Source: Pseudomonas graminis
GTDB lineage: Bacteria > Pseudomonadota > Gammaproteobacteria > Pseudomonadales > Pseudomonadaceae
Direction: 5' to 3'
Assembly: GCF_004364335.1 (NCBI RefSeq)
Contig: NZ_SOCR01000006.1
Span: 281,873 to 345,872 of the forward strand
DNA: 64,000 nt
The position numbers were made by a program, and so were the translations under genes. This document shows, in pieces, positions 1 through 8,908 of the stretch (the stretch's first letter is position 1; the number at the start of each line of letters is the position of its first letter). A model generated the notes under the pieces. That model was not told the origin of the DNA. It ran no database searches and was given only the letters and a program-made list of their open reading frames with translations.

Positions 1-825
1 AATGTCGCCTTCGCGCTTTGGACCCAGCCATTCGATCAGTTTCGGCGAGAAGTAGAAGCCCTTGCCCTTCTCTTTGTAGCGACGCAGGCCGATGACGTTG
101 GCGTATTCGGTGTTGATCACCAATTCGCCGTTTTCAAACGTAGCCAGGCGCGAGAAATCGTATTTGGTCGCGTCGCCGTAAGGCGCCATGCCCATGACTT
201 TGAATTCGCCGTCGAGCATCTCGAAACCGAGGAACTCGGTAATCGCGCCATACAGGCCACCGAGAGAGTCCGGATCGAAGAATTCCTTGATCTTGTGAAT
301 CTTGCCGTTTTCGCCGTACCCGAAGAAGGTGGTGGCGTACTCGCCCTTGCCGTCGATGCCGAGGATCGCGGTTTTCTCCTGGAAGCCGGAGCAGTGGTAA
401 GCGCTGGAGGCGTGGGCCAGGTGGTGCTCGACGGGTTCGATCTTGATCTTTTTCGGATCGAAACCCAGTTGTTCCAGGCACCAGACGATTTTGTTGCGAT
501 AGCGCTTGTAGCGGCGGTTGCCCATCAGGATCGCGTCGAGTGCGCGGTCCGGTGCATACCAGTAGCGTTTGGCGTAGTGCCAGCGCGCTTCGCCGAACAG
601 GCTGATGGGCGCGAAGGGAATGGCGACGACGTCGACATCGGAAGGCTTGATGCCCGCTTGCTCGAGGCAGAATTTCGCTGATTCATAGGGCATGCGGTTC
701 TTGGCATGCTTGTCGCGAACGAAACGCTCTTCTTCGGCGGCAGCAACCAGCTTGCCGTCGATGTACAGGGCTGCGGAAGGATCATGGCTAAGGGCGCCGG
801 ACAGGCCAAGGATCGTCAATGCCAC
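1..825 (-). CDS. wapO: Carbamoyltransferase, N-terminal part (WapO-like), truncated by window edge
   Basis: The first 275 residues of a NodU/CmcH-type O-carbamoyltransferase are present; the frame is open to base 1, so the C-terminal half lies outside. The start is GTG at 825, preceded by AGAGG, giving V-A-L-T-I-L-G-L-S-G, the usual opening of the family. A Kae1-like HxxxH metal site (H134 and H138 in EHHLAHAS) and a D-G-K-G-E segment near 158 are visible. By family knowledge the enzyme moves a carbamoyl group from carbamoyl phosphate to a hydroxyl. In P. aeruginosa the gene in this position (PA5005) is linked to carbamoylation of the LPS inner-core heptose. The neighbouring waa genes support an LPS-core role here. 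Family assignment is firm; the exact acceptor is inferred from context. Confidence 0.88.
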   Translation of the reverse strand, partial: MALTILGLSGALSHDPSAALYIDGKLVAAAEEERFVRDKHAKNRMPYESAKFCLEQAGIKPSDVDVVAIPFAPISLFGEARWHYAKRYWYAPDRALDAILMGNRRYKRYRNKIVWCLEQLGFDPKKIKIEPVEHHLAHASSAYHCSGFQEKTAILGIDGKGEYATTFFGYGENGKIHKIKEFFDPDSLGGLYGAITEFLGFEMLDGEFKVMGMAPYGDATKYDFSRLATFENGELVINTEYANVIGLRRYKEKGKGFYFSPKLIEWLGPKREGDI

Positions 826-1207
826 TAGGGTCTAGCCTCTTAAGTCTGCATGCAGGCATCACGCGCCTGACAAATAAGGTGTGTCTGGCGCCACGGCGGC
901 AGACAGCTAAAGGGCGGGATTATAGCGTAATGGCTCTGGAAGTGGTCGCAGGGAATGAAGTGCCGCGCGATGCTCGTGTGCGACAGGCTTTAGCCGGTAA
1001 GAGACCTGTGTGTACGCCGTCGATGTTGTGACATGGCACCTTCCCGGCTGAAGCCGGTCCTACACGCTCGCCCCTCACCTCGTGCGTTAACTATTTAGCA
1101 CCACGCACCCCGGCGTTCTGATTGATTGATCGCTCGACGAATCATCGGGTTCTCGCCCGGCTCTTGCGCAACCTTATCGCGCGGAGATCAATCAGGAATG
1201 CTGCACC
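826..1207. other. Intergenic region between wapO and the large toxin gene
   Basis: These 382 bases lie between divergent genes. They hold an inverted REP pair (983-1063) and otherwise no coding potential that I can support. A GGA-type ribosome binding site precedes the toxin ATG at 1208. I looked for a HrpL box (GGAACC then CCAC) and for a complete sigma-54 promoter and found neither. The promoter of the toxin gene is therefore not identified. Confidence 0.5.
983..1063. repeat. REP doublet (GGCTTTAGCCGG type), inverted pair
   Basis: The left copy reads CAGGCTTTAGCCGGTAAG and the right copy reads TTCCCGGCTGAAGCCGGTCC. Both have the short GGCT-AGCC type hairpin followed by the terminal GTCCTAC, facing each other across about 45 bases. 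The same sequence family recurs at 26446-26603, 38926-39021 and 50194-50219. Confidence 0.75.
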
Positions 1208-4200
1208 ATGGAAACATTTTCCCCCAACCCGCCCGCACTGGATCGGCTGACAACGCTCGCCGCTGTTCTCGACGCCGAATGCCAGCAGCTACCGGACGCA
1301 AAGAATTTCATTAACGCTTCACCCGGCCTCACGCCCCTGGACCAGGCAACGCCTCTGCACTCGGCCATTGAGCGCTTTTGGGCGCAGGCCAGTGCGCGTG
1401 ATATTTCGCGGCGCGAGCTGTTCGTGACCTGCATCGAATTGACCCTGCGCGACGACCTGCTGCTGAACATCGAAGAAGGCGAACTGCACCGCGACTATTC
1501 CCGCTGCCTGCCGGGAATGGATGCGCAGGAGCACGTGGTGTTCAGCGCCCTCGAACTCCAACTTGATGCTCAGCGTTGCATCGAATTCGCCGGCGCGATC
1601 GTTGCGACCGCCCAGCCGGGGCAGACCCTGCTCTGGTTGCCAGGACAAGGTGTTGAAGGCTTTGTGTCGAACGAGGCATTGCAGCAAGAACTCGCCCGTC
1701 GCATCAATCACCCGCTCCTGCGCCTGCCTCTTCTGCGCCTGATGCACGACAGCACACGCGATGCATGGCTCGAGATCTCATCCGGGGGCGATGTGTTTCT
1801 GGAAACCACTCACCCTTCGGACTTTCACCTAAAGCCCGTCAAGGGATCACCTTACGATCACGCCTTTGATCGCCTGCTGGGCAGCCAGCGTGTAGACATC
1901 GACGCGCTGTTCAAGACCGGCCCCAGCCTGTCGGCTCAGACCCTGATGGCCAGACTTGAAGACCTGCTCCGCCAGCCGAAATCCTGGGGCCCCGAGGGCG
2001 CCATTGCGGCTGCAGAGGATCGCCTCGCCCAACGTGAAGCGCGCCGCGCATGCCCCGACTGGCTGGAAATGGCGAGTGTCGAGCAGCGCGAGCGTTACGC
2101 TTCTGGCCTGCTGAATTACGAGCGCGCGCGCAGCACATTGATGAGCGTCATGGACGGCGCCGCGTCCCCGCAACAGTTCGCGCGAAGTCGTCTGCGGGCA
2201 CGATTGGCCAATGATCTGGGCATTGACCTTGATCCGGATGAGGTCCTGATCAGCACCGAACGCACGCAGCCCATCACCGGTGAAGTCTTCACCGTCAGCC
2301 GAACCCTGACGCATCTGGCGCTTTACGGCCTGCACCTTGGCGACGCAGCGTCAGGTTCAGCCTTCCAGACCCACAGCCGAATCACCTGCAACCGCCTGCC
2401 CCTTGAGCCTGAGTACAGCGACCTGACCCCGACCTACCTCGCCGAGGTCATCAACGAGCAAGACCTGCGAAGCCGTTTCGGACCCGCCCAGCGCCAGGCG
2501 CTCGGTTCGCCTACCACCCAGCGCCTAATGAGCGAAGCGATGCATCATCAACTCATCGCGCAGGCCCGTGGGGCTGAGTTACAGGGGCACATTCAGCCCT
2601 CTGACCTGGCCCTCATCGAGTCACTGGATCCGGACACTGTCGCCCCGAGAAACCCGGCCGTTACCGTGCAGCAGATCAAGCTCAATGGGCGTGACACCCT
2701 GAGCAGCATGCTGCTGTTGCGCAAGCTCGATGCGTCGGGGCAGTCGGACGGGTTGCTGATGTTCACCCCGGACAACCCGCGCGCCCGGCATTTCCAACGT
2801 TTCGACAACGAACGTCAGCTGCTCGGCGAGCTTGTCAGCTGGAGCCGATCCGCCGACATGCATCAGTTCCTGCTGGAACAGATCACTGCGGACAGAAGGG
2901 ATGCCCTGAAAGACCAACTGCATGATTTGAGCGAAAAGCCCGCGCCGGCCGAGGAATGGATCAGCTATGCAACCCTGCCCGATTACAACAGCGGCTTGCG
3001 CGCGCTGGTGTCGGCACGCATCGAGGTGATGCTCTCCGAGCAACGTCTGCACACACCGGACTGGTTCCTGCGGGCATCCGCGGAGCAGCGTCAGAAAATG
3101 GTGGCACTGGAGGATGCGATCGTTGCGGCGGGTGACGCCTACCAAGCCGCCCCACACACCCAGGTGACCGACTTCAACACCTACGTTCATCAGGCTGCAC
3201 GCCGCAAGATCAATGCGCTGCTGGGCCTGCCGCCCGACACAGTGGACCCTGACCACATCATCATTCATACACCCCGCGAGACTCTTTCCTACACCCAGAT
3301 GCTGCGCGACGGTTACGACGACACACTGGGCCTGCTCAACCCGGCTGCCGACACCACCGCCACCTTCAGCGGCCCCGAGGGCGTTGACCTCACGCCACTG
3401 AGCCCGGAAAAAGTGGCCGGCTCGGTTCGCGGTCAGTGGCTGGCCGATCAGTACATCGCGATGATTCGTGGGCAACTGCTGGCGCCTGCAAGCGAGGGCT
3501 ACGACTGGCGCCGTCTACAGAGCCTGCTGCTGATGCAACTGCAAATGCGCGCCGATGCCTTGCGCAGCTTCCTCGAAGGCCACATCGACGCCTCGCAACT
3601 GAGCTGGCTCAACATTTCCATCCTCAACATGCATCACAGCAGCCCGGCGGAGCGCCTGCGCTATCCGGTTTATCCCCTGCAATTGAACGTGGATGTGATG
3701 GTCATCGCCTCCCGTGCAGAGGTCATTCACGGCTGCTTCCTGCTCGCGCCGCCTGAGGCGAGCACGCTGGAGCAGGTGCTGCTGTATACGCCCCAGGCTC
3801 CGGACGGTCGCGCCTTCCGACCGCTAAGCGCGTTCAGTAACACGCTGCTGAGTGCAGGCATGGGCGATTACTACCTCAGCCGCGCCCGCTTGAAGGCCGG
3901 GATGCCGCTGGCATTTGCCCTGGCAGAACTGAAAAAAGGCCGTGGTCGCAAACCCGCGCTGCCGAACCAGCCGTTCAGCAATCTGTATGACGTGTGCTTC
4001 AACCAAGTGATCGAGCGCAAGATCCAGGATGTCGCGGACACCCGGACCGGGCGCGCAGACATGCTCTTGCGCCAGGTCTGGAACAGCCTTGAGCTGATCG
4101 CCACTGCAGTGACCCTGCCCTTCCCGCCCACCAGTTTTGCCGTCGGCATGCTCATCGCAAGCGCAGATGGTTATCGCGCGTTAAAAGCCCTCGACGAGCG

Positions 4201-7200
4201 GGATCACGCCACCGCCAGCTTTTACGTACTCAGCGCCTGGCTCAACACCGCGGGCGCTGCAGGCGATCTGCATTCTGGAATCAAGGGGCTGGGCGGCGTG
4301 TTGAGGGACCTGCGCGGACCAAAAGCCGCCGGCAGGTACGCCCGCTCGGTTGCCCATGCCACCGACGAGACGCTGCAGCCAGTGGCAGTTGAGAACGAAC
4401 TGTTCTGGGCTGCGCCTCAATCTGCCAACCGTCACGTTCCGCTGTACCGGACCCGAGCGCTGATCCCGGAAACGCTTCAGTCCACCGGCCGCTACGCGCA
4501 AACCGATGTGACTGGCGTATGGAGAGCATTGCAGCAGGACAACCCGCCGGTGGGGGTCGCAGCAAATACCGTCGCACCTGCGCTGCACGCGGTGGATGTG
4601 TCTCTGGCGGACGCCATCCCCTTGAACCGCCCGCATGGGCAAGGGGTCAGCGTTGTTCGTGGCAACTGTTACATCGCCATGCAAGGGCAGACCTATCAGG
4701 TCCAGTACGACGTACGGCTGGCCGCCTGGCAGATTGTTGACCCAAACAACCCGTTTGCCTTCTTCGGCCGGCAAACAGTGCGCCTCGACAGCCAGGGCCA
4801 GTGGCAACTGCTTGAGACTGCCGGGTTGCGCGGCGGCGTTTTCCCGTCGTTCAGCCGTCTGGATGAAACCCCGGCAGGCCCCGCCACAGCGGTGGGTGAC
4901 GTGAGCGATTACGAAATGCCGGAATCGCTACAACCCTATGTCTTCGGCATCGTCAGCCCAAGGCAGGCTGAGAACTTTGAAGGAGGCCCATTCGGTCTGC
5001 ATGAATTTTTTGATGACATTTTCCAGGGCGGTCGTTCGACCTACCAGACCCTGCGCCAGAATCTCTACCGCGACGCCAAGGCATTTTTCGAACAGCCGCC
5101 CCTTCCGGGCAAACCCGACTTGCCGTTGCTGGAAGATGGCGTGACGCCCCAGGCGTTCTTCGAGGCGGCACTGGAGAAATCCGGTGGTCTGGTGATTGGC
5201 GAAGCACCGACGTCCATCGCCAGCAAGCAACTGCTGATCGACAACATGCCGTTGCTGGCAGAACGCAAGGTCGAGGTCCTGTACATCGAGCATCTGCAAA
5301 CCGACCAGCACACGCACAAGCTGCAGAAATACAAGGCCCTCGGCAGCAAGACGCGCAGCGGCTCCCACATGATCAAGCACTATCTGGATACGGTGAACGA
5401 GGGCGCGCTCAAGAACGGCAGCGACAAATACGACTATTACCACCTGATCAAAACGGCCCACCGACACGGCATCGAGGTTCGGCCATTCAGTTCCTCGGTC
5501 AGTTATGACTATGCTGGCAATGATGTGGCATCCGCTGCAGGTGACGCCCTCGCGCCGCAAAAGATGGCGGTTTTCTTCGGCAACAAGGTCATCAGTGGCG
5601 ATGTTCAGACGCACCCTGGCCGACGCTGGATCGCCCTGCTCGACCACCGGACCGCCAACACCTGGCAGCAACAGCCCGGCATCAGCGAACTGCAAGGCGT
5701 ACTCAGTTTGCGGGTCGAAGACGTGCCGTTGGGCACGCCGATCCAGATATCCGTGGACAGTGATGCCGTCATCAGCAGCGCTGCATCGCGTGCAGACTTC
5801 AAGGCACGGATCGGCAACCCGAACATCGACAATGTGGCCGGCGCCTCTTCACCTGTCAGTCCATCCGATACCTCGCTGGACGATGCGCTGTATGGTTTGC
5901 TTGAACGACGCTCGCCCATGGCATGGGGCCTTGACCCTAACCGCCGCGCCATCGTTTCCCACCGCAGGAGCGAGGTGAACCCTTACACCGGTGACCACGG
6001 TTTTGAATGGAATCCGGCTGGCTACTGGACCCGCGCCGATGTCGCCACCTGGAGCAACGACTACCCGCTGGGCGCCATTCACCAGTCACTGGTCGACAAC
6101 CGCTATCAAATGCCTGCCGGCATGCAGAGCACCTTTCATGACCTTGCCCACTTCCGTCACAGAGGCCTGAACCCCGACTACTTCTTCGTGGAGAGTCATC
6201 TGGTGGAGGTGCGTGAGAGATTCTTTGAACTGGCGAGTACGCTGCAGAAAGACGCTCGCTCGGTGCTCACGCTCGCCTTGCCGGAGCGCGTTATCTTGCC
6301 TGAAGTGAAGGCCGATACGCCGTTGAGCATGTTCATCGAAGAGTTGTATGAAAACACCTCGGGCGTGGTGATTGGCGAATCCCATTCAGCCCTCGCCAGC
6401 AAGCGCTTCATTCTCGACAACATGGAGCATCTGGCGCGCCAGAACGTAAAGACGCTGTACATGGAGCACTTGTTGACCGATCTGCATCAGGCCGACTTGG
6501 ACCGCTTCGCCGAAACCGGGCTGATGAGCAAACGTCTGCTGCATGACCTCAAACGCATGGACAAAACGTTTCGGACCGACCCGACAGGCGCTTACTCATT
6601 CGAAAGGTTGGTGGTCCAGGCCAGGCGGCATGGCATTGAAGTCCGCGCTGTCGATTGCGCCGCCAGTTACTTCATCCGCCATCTGCCGACCCACTCCAGC
6701 ACCACGCGCCAGCAGGTGTTCAGCTATTTTGCGTCTCGCACGATACGCAAGCACCAGGAGGTGATGGGAGCGCACAAATGGATGGCGCTGGCGGGTGAAA
6801 CCCATGCCAACACCTTCAAAAACAGCGTGCCTGGCATTGCCGAGCTGGAACAGGGGATTGGTGTACGGGTGATGGACGTGGCCCATGGCAAAGGCCGCGG
6901 CATCATGATCGATCCGGGCGAGCAGGTTCCTGCGGGGGTCAATCACGAGTCGGTGCTGGTGAAGAATGACTTCCTCGTGGAGATCGAACTGCCCAAGCGC
7001 CCTCAACTTGCCGTATCGGCTGGCGCTAGATTGCACAGTCCGGGCATGTTCCTGCTCGACGAGTCCGAACCCTTGCGACCGACGATCGTGCATCGCTCAA
7101 GGGACCGCACCCTCAAGCACACGCCGATACGGTTCAACACCGCAGGCAAAGCCTACGTCGAGCGCGAGTCATGGCCGCAGGTTCATCGCCAGCCGTTCGA

Positions 7201-7258
7201 CAACGTGCAGGCGCTGATCGACGCCCTGGTGGAGATGAACCTCAACCATGTGAGCTGA
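1208..7258 (+). CDS. Very large modular toxin (2016 aa) with duplicated DUF6543-like region and two Tiki/PMT-C2-like effector domains
   Basis: This resembles the Pseudomonas proteins called membrane-targeted effector or dermonecrotic-type toxins. Residues about 280-590 and 615-915 look like two copies of one region, each opening with PDW, then AS-EQR, and later DPD-V-I. Residues about 950-1020 are hydrophobic (possible membrane insertion). A beta-rich module follows at about 1144-1190 (QIVDPNNPFAFFG), which is also found in the second toxin at 62227-64000. The C-terminus holds two related domains of the Tiki/EreA/ChaN/PMT-C2 superfamily, starting near 1331 and 1723. The second keeps GESH (E1724, H1726), E1753, H1808 and GETH (E1864, H1866). 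The first reads GEAP and LDHRT at the matching sites, so it is probably non-catalytic. No signal peptide or adjacent immunity gene is seen. It ends four bases before the convergent LPS kinase gene. Substrate and secretion route are unknown. Confidence 0.8.
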   Translation: METFSPNPPALDRLTTLAAVLDAECQQLPDAKNFINASPGLTPLDQATPLHSAIERFWAQASARDISRRELFVTCIELTLRDDLLLNIEEGELHRDYSRCLPGMDAQEHVVFSALELQLDAQRCIEFAGAIVATAQPGQTLLWLPGQGVEGFVSNEALQQELARRINHPLLRLPLLRLMHDSTRDAWLEISSGGDVFLETTHPSDFHLKPVKGSPYDHAFDRLLGSQRVDIDALFKTGPSLSAQTLMARLEDLLRQPKSWGPEGAIAAAEDRLAQREARRACPDWLEMASVEQRERYASGLLNYERARSTLMSVMDGAASPQQFARSRLRARLANDLGIDLDPDEVLISTERTQPITGEVFTVSRTLTHLALYGLHLGDAASGSAFQTHSRITCNRLPLEPEYSDLTPTYLAEVINEQDLRSRFGPAQRQALGSPTTQRLMSEAMHHQLIAQARGAELQGHIQPSDLALIESLDPDTVAPRNPAVTVQQIKLNGRDTLSSMLLLRKLDASGQSDGLLMFTPDNPRARHFQRFDNERQLLGELVSWSRSADMHQFLLEQITADRRDALKDQLHDLSEKPAPAEEWISYATLPDYNSGLRALVSARIEVMLSEQRLHTPDWFLRASAEQRQKMVALEDAIVAAGDAYQAAPHTQVTDFNTYVHQAARRKINALLGLPPDTVDPDHIIIHTPRETLSYTQMLRDGYDDTLGLLNPAADTTATFSGPEGVDLTPLSPEKVAGSVRGQWLADQYIAMIRGQLLAPASEGYDWRRLQSLLLMQLQMRADALRSFLEGHIDASQLSWLNISILNMHHSSPAERLRYPVYPLQLNVDVMVIASRAEVIHGCFLLAPPEASTLEQVLLYTPQAPDGRAFRPLSAFSNTLLSAGMGDYYLSRARLKAGMPLAFALAELKKGRGRKPALPNQPFSNLYDVCFNQVIERKIQDVADTRTGRADMLLRQVWNSLELIATAVTLPFPPTSFAVGMLIASADGYRALKALDERDHATASFYVLSAWLNTAGAAGDLHSGIKGLGGVLRDLRGPKAAGRYARSVAHATDETLQPVAVENELFWAAPQSANRHVPLYRTRALIPETLQSTGRYAQTDVTGVWRALQQDNPPVGVAANTVAPALHAVDVSLADAIPLNRPHGQGVSVVRGNCYIAMQGQTYQVQYDVRLAAWQIVDPNNPFAFFGRQTVRLDSQGQWQLLETAGLRGGVFPSFSRLDETPAGPATAVGDVSDYEMPESLQPYVFGIVSPRQAENFEGGPFGLHEFFDDIFQGGRSTYQTLRQNLYRDAKAFFEQPPLPGKPDLPLLEDGVTPQAFFEAALEKSGGLVIGEAPTSIASKQLLIDNMPLLAERKVEVLYIEHLQTDQHTHKLQKYKALGSKTRSGSHMIKHYLDTVNEGALKNGSDKYDYYHLIKTAHRHGIEVRPFSSSVSYDYAGNDVASAAGDALAPQKMAVFFGNKVISGDVQTHPGRRWIALLDHRTANTWQQQPGISELQGVLSLRVEDVPLGTPIQISVDSDAVISSAASRADFKARIGNPNIDNVAGASSPVSPSDTSLDDALYGLLERRSPMAWGLDPNRRAIVSHRRSEVNPYTGDHGFEWNPAGYWTRADVATWSNDYPLGAIHQSLVDNRYQMPAGMQSTFHDLAHFRHRGLNPDYFFVESHLVEVRERFFELASTLQKDARSVLTLALPERVILPEVKADTPLSMFIEELYENTSGVVIGESHSALASKRFILDNMEHLARQNVKTLYMEHLLTDLHQADLDRFAETGLMSKRLLHDLKRMDKTFRTDPTGAYSFERLVVQARRHGIEVRAVDCAASYFIRHLPTHSSTTRQQVFSYFASRTIRKHQEVMGAHKWMALAGETHANTFKNSVPGIAELEQGIGVRVMDVAHGKGRGIMIDPGEQVPAGVNHESVLVKNDFLVEIELPKRPQLAVSAGARLHSPGMFLLDESEPLRPTIVHRSRDRTLKHTPIRFNTAGKAYVERESWPQVHRQPFDNVQALIDALVEMNLNHVS

Positions 7259-7262
7259 CGGG

Positions 7263-8714
7263 TCAGTCTGGCGTTTTTGAAACCGTCGGAATGCGCTGCT
7301 CCAGCACTTGGTGCAGCGCACTGTCCGCCGGCCAGTTGCGCATGAAACGCGCGCGGTCTTTGGCGAACGCCGTCGCGAACGAGGTCTGGGAACCGTGCTG
7401 ACACATGGCATCCAGATCGATGAGCGACCAGCGATCGTTGTGCCAGAACACGTTGTGGCCCTTGAGATCGCCGTGGCTGATGCGCTCGCGGATCAACTGC
7501 GCGAACAGAAGATCCAGCGCCTGCAACTCGGCCTCTGGCGCATCGCCCGACGCCACGTAGGGCGCAAAACGCTCGATGATGTCGGGCCCCGGCAGAAACT
7601 CGGTGACCAGATACGCCTCGCGGCGCAGCCATAAAAAGCGTTTTTCCAGCAGCGCCAGCGGTGTGGGCGTTGCGATGCCGAGGAACCGCAACCGATTGCC
7701 TTCCCGCCAGGAGTGCCAGGCGCGGGACGGTCGCCAGAAACGCTTGAGCCAGTGCGCCAGGCTCTTGATGTTGTAACGCTTGATCACCAGTTCGCGGCCA
7801 GCGACGTCAGCTTTGGCGACACTGGCCGCACCCCCGGTCTTGTACAGATGGCCGCCATCGACCAGCGCGTCGGCCTGCTCCAGCACCGGCAGCATCGACG
7901 TCACTTCCTCGCGACGAATCGCGCGCAGGGCAAACGGCCCGTCTTCGACACTGAACAGGCTGCACTCACGGCCGATCTTGATCAGGTAATCCCGCAGGCG
8001 CCAACTGCGCACCTTATCGATCTGCTTTTGCAGCGCTTCGACCGGCAGGCCGTGCTCGCCATTGCTCAGCAGGTAATAGACGAGCAGTTCTTCGGTGAAC
8101 GGCTCCAGCGACTTCGGCAACTGGGCGAAGAATACACCAAGGTTCTCCAGCACCTTTTGCCGGGACAACGGTTTGCCGGCTTCCTCGACGCGAATGCCCG
8201 CGCCGTCGATCAAGTACAAGGTCGAACCCTGACGCAGCAGGTTGTCCAAGTGCAGGTCTTCCTGCCACAGGCCTTTGGCGTGCATCTGACCCACGGCGGC
8301 CAGCGCATCACCGAGCACTGACTGCTGCTCATCGTCCAGTGGCGGCAGCGCTTCCACCGATTTCCAGGCGTCGCCCAGGCTTTCGGCCTGATCCAGAAAC
8401 TCGAACAGCAGCCAGCCGCCCTCACCCTCTTGCAGCCCGTCGGCCAGCAGCAATGGGGTCGGCAGTCCTTGCTTTGCCAGCGCCTGTACACCGTCGCGTT
8501 CACGCTGGAAATGCCGAGGGGCTTTCGGACCGACCAGCAACTTCGCCAGCACCGTGCGCCCACGCCAGATGCCGGCGCCCACGTACCGTTGACCGGGCAG
8601 GACGCGCAACAGGCTGAGCAACTGCAACTCGGCAGGACCGGCCGCATCCTCCAGCGCGATGTTCATCGGCAGCGCCGGGGTGCGACCGGCGTTTTTCAGT
8701 TCAGACAAACGCAT
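7263..8714 (-). CDS. Two-lobed lipopolysaccharide kinase-like protein (PA5006 family)
   Basis: A 483-residue cytoplasmic protein with two successive kinase-like units. The first carries a catalytic-loop-like QEDLHLDNLL followed by LYLIDGAG. The second carries HGDLKGHNVFW followed by LIDLDAM, the HxD...N and D motifs of RIO/Kdo-WaaP-type small-molecule kinases. In the first unit the usual His before the catalytic Asp is replaced by Glu (QED), so its activity is less certain. The gene is the last of the leftward waa block and is separated from the previous kinase gene by 194 bases containing a REP pair. By position and family it should act on LPS inner core (heptose phosphorylation or its control). 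No substrate can be read from the sequence. Start: ATG at 8714. Confidence 0.82.
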   Translation of the reverse strand: MRLSELKNAGRTPALPMNIALEDAAGPAELQLLSLLRVLPGQRYVGAGIWRGRTVLAKLLVGPKAPRHFQRERDGVQALAKQGLPTPLLLADGLQEGEGGWLLFEFLDQAESLGDAWKSVEALPPLDDEQQSVLGDALAAVGQMHAKGLWQEDLHLDNLLRQGSTLYLIDGAGIRVEEAGKPLSRQKVLENLGVFFAQLPKSLEPFTEELLVYYLLSNGEHGLPVEALQKQIDKVRSWRLRDYLIKIGRECSLFSVEDGPFALRAIRREEVTSMLPVLEQADALVDGGHLYKTGGAASVAKADVAGRELVIKRYNIKSLAHWLKRFWRPSRAWHSWREGNRLRFLGIATPTPLALLEKRFLWLRREAYLVTEFLPGPDIIERFAPYVASGDAPEAELQALDLLFAQLIRERISHGDLKGHNVFWHNDRWSLIDLDAMCQHGSQTSFATAFAKDRARFMRNWPADSALHQVLEQRIPTVSKTPD

Positions 8715-8774
8715 CGGCGCCCTCTTTGATCAAGCCCAGGTCCAGATCGCAGACCTGACAGGCATTAAATGTGC

Positions 8775-8863
8775 TGTAGGAGCCGACTTGCTGGCTAACG
8801 CAACTCACCGGTCCCACACTCGTCGCCAGACAGGCCGCATTCGCCAGCAAGCCGGGTCCTACA
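8775..8863. repeat. REP doublet (GCCGGCTTGCTGGC type)
   Basis: Left copy CTGTAGGAGCCGACTTGCTG, right copy TTCGCCAGCAAGCCGGGTCC, in inverted orientation. It lies inside the waa operon between two kinase genes and may affect the stability or level of the distal mRNA. Confidence 0.75.
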
Positions 8864-8908
8864 TTTTGAGCAGGACGGTGATTAATCAAGCGCGGCAAAA
8901 CAATTTGT

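Noticed and set aside
1034..1056. TGGCACC upstream of the large toxin as a -24 element
   Set aside because: No TTGC at the -12 position; the sequence is part of a REP.
826..1207. HrpL box for type III secretion upstream of the large toxin
   Set aside because: No GGAACC followed at 15-16 bases by CCAC was found, so type III delivery is not supported by a promoter.
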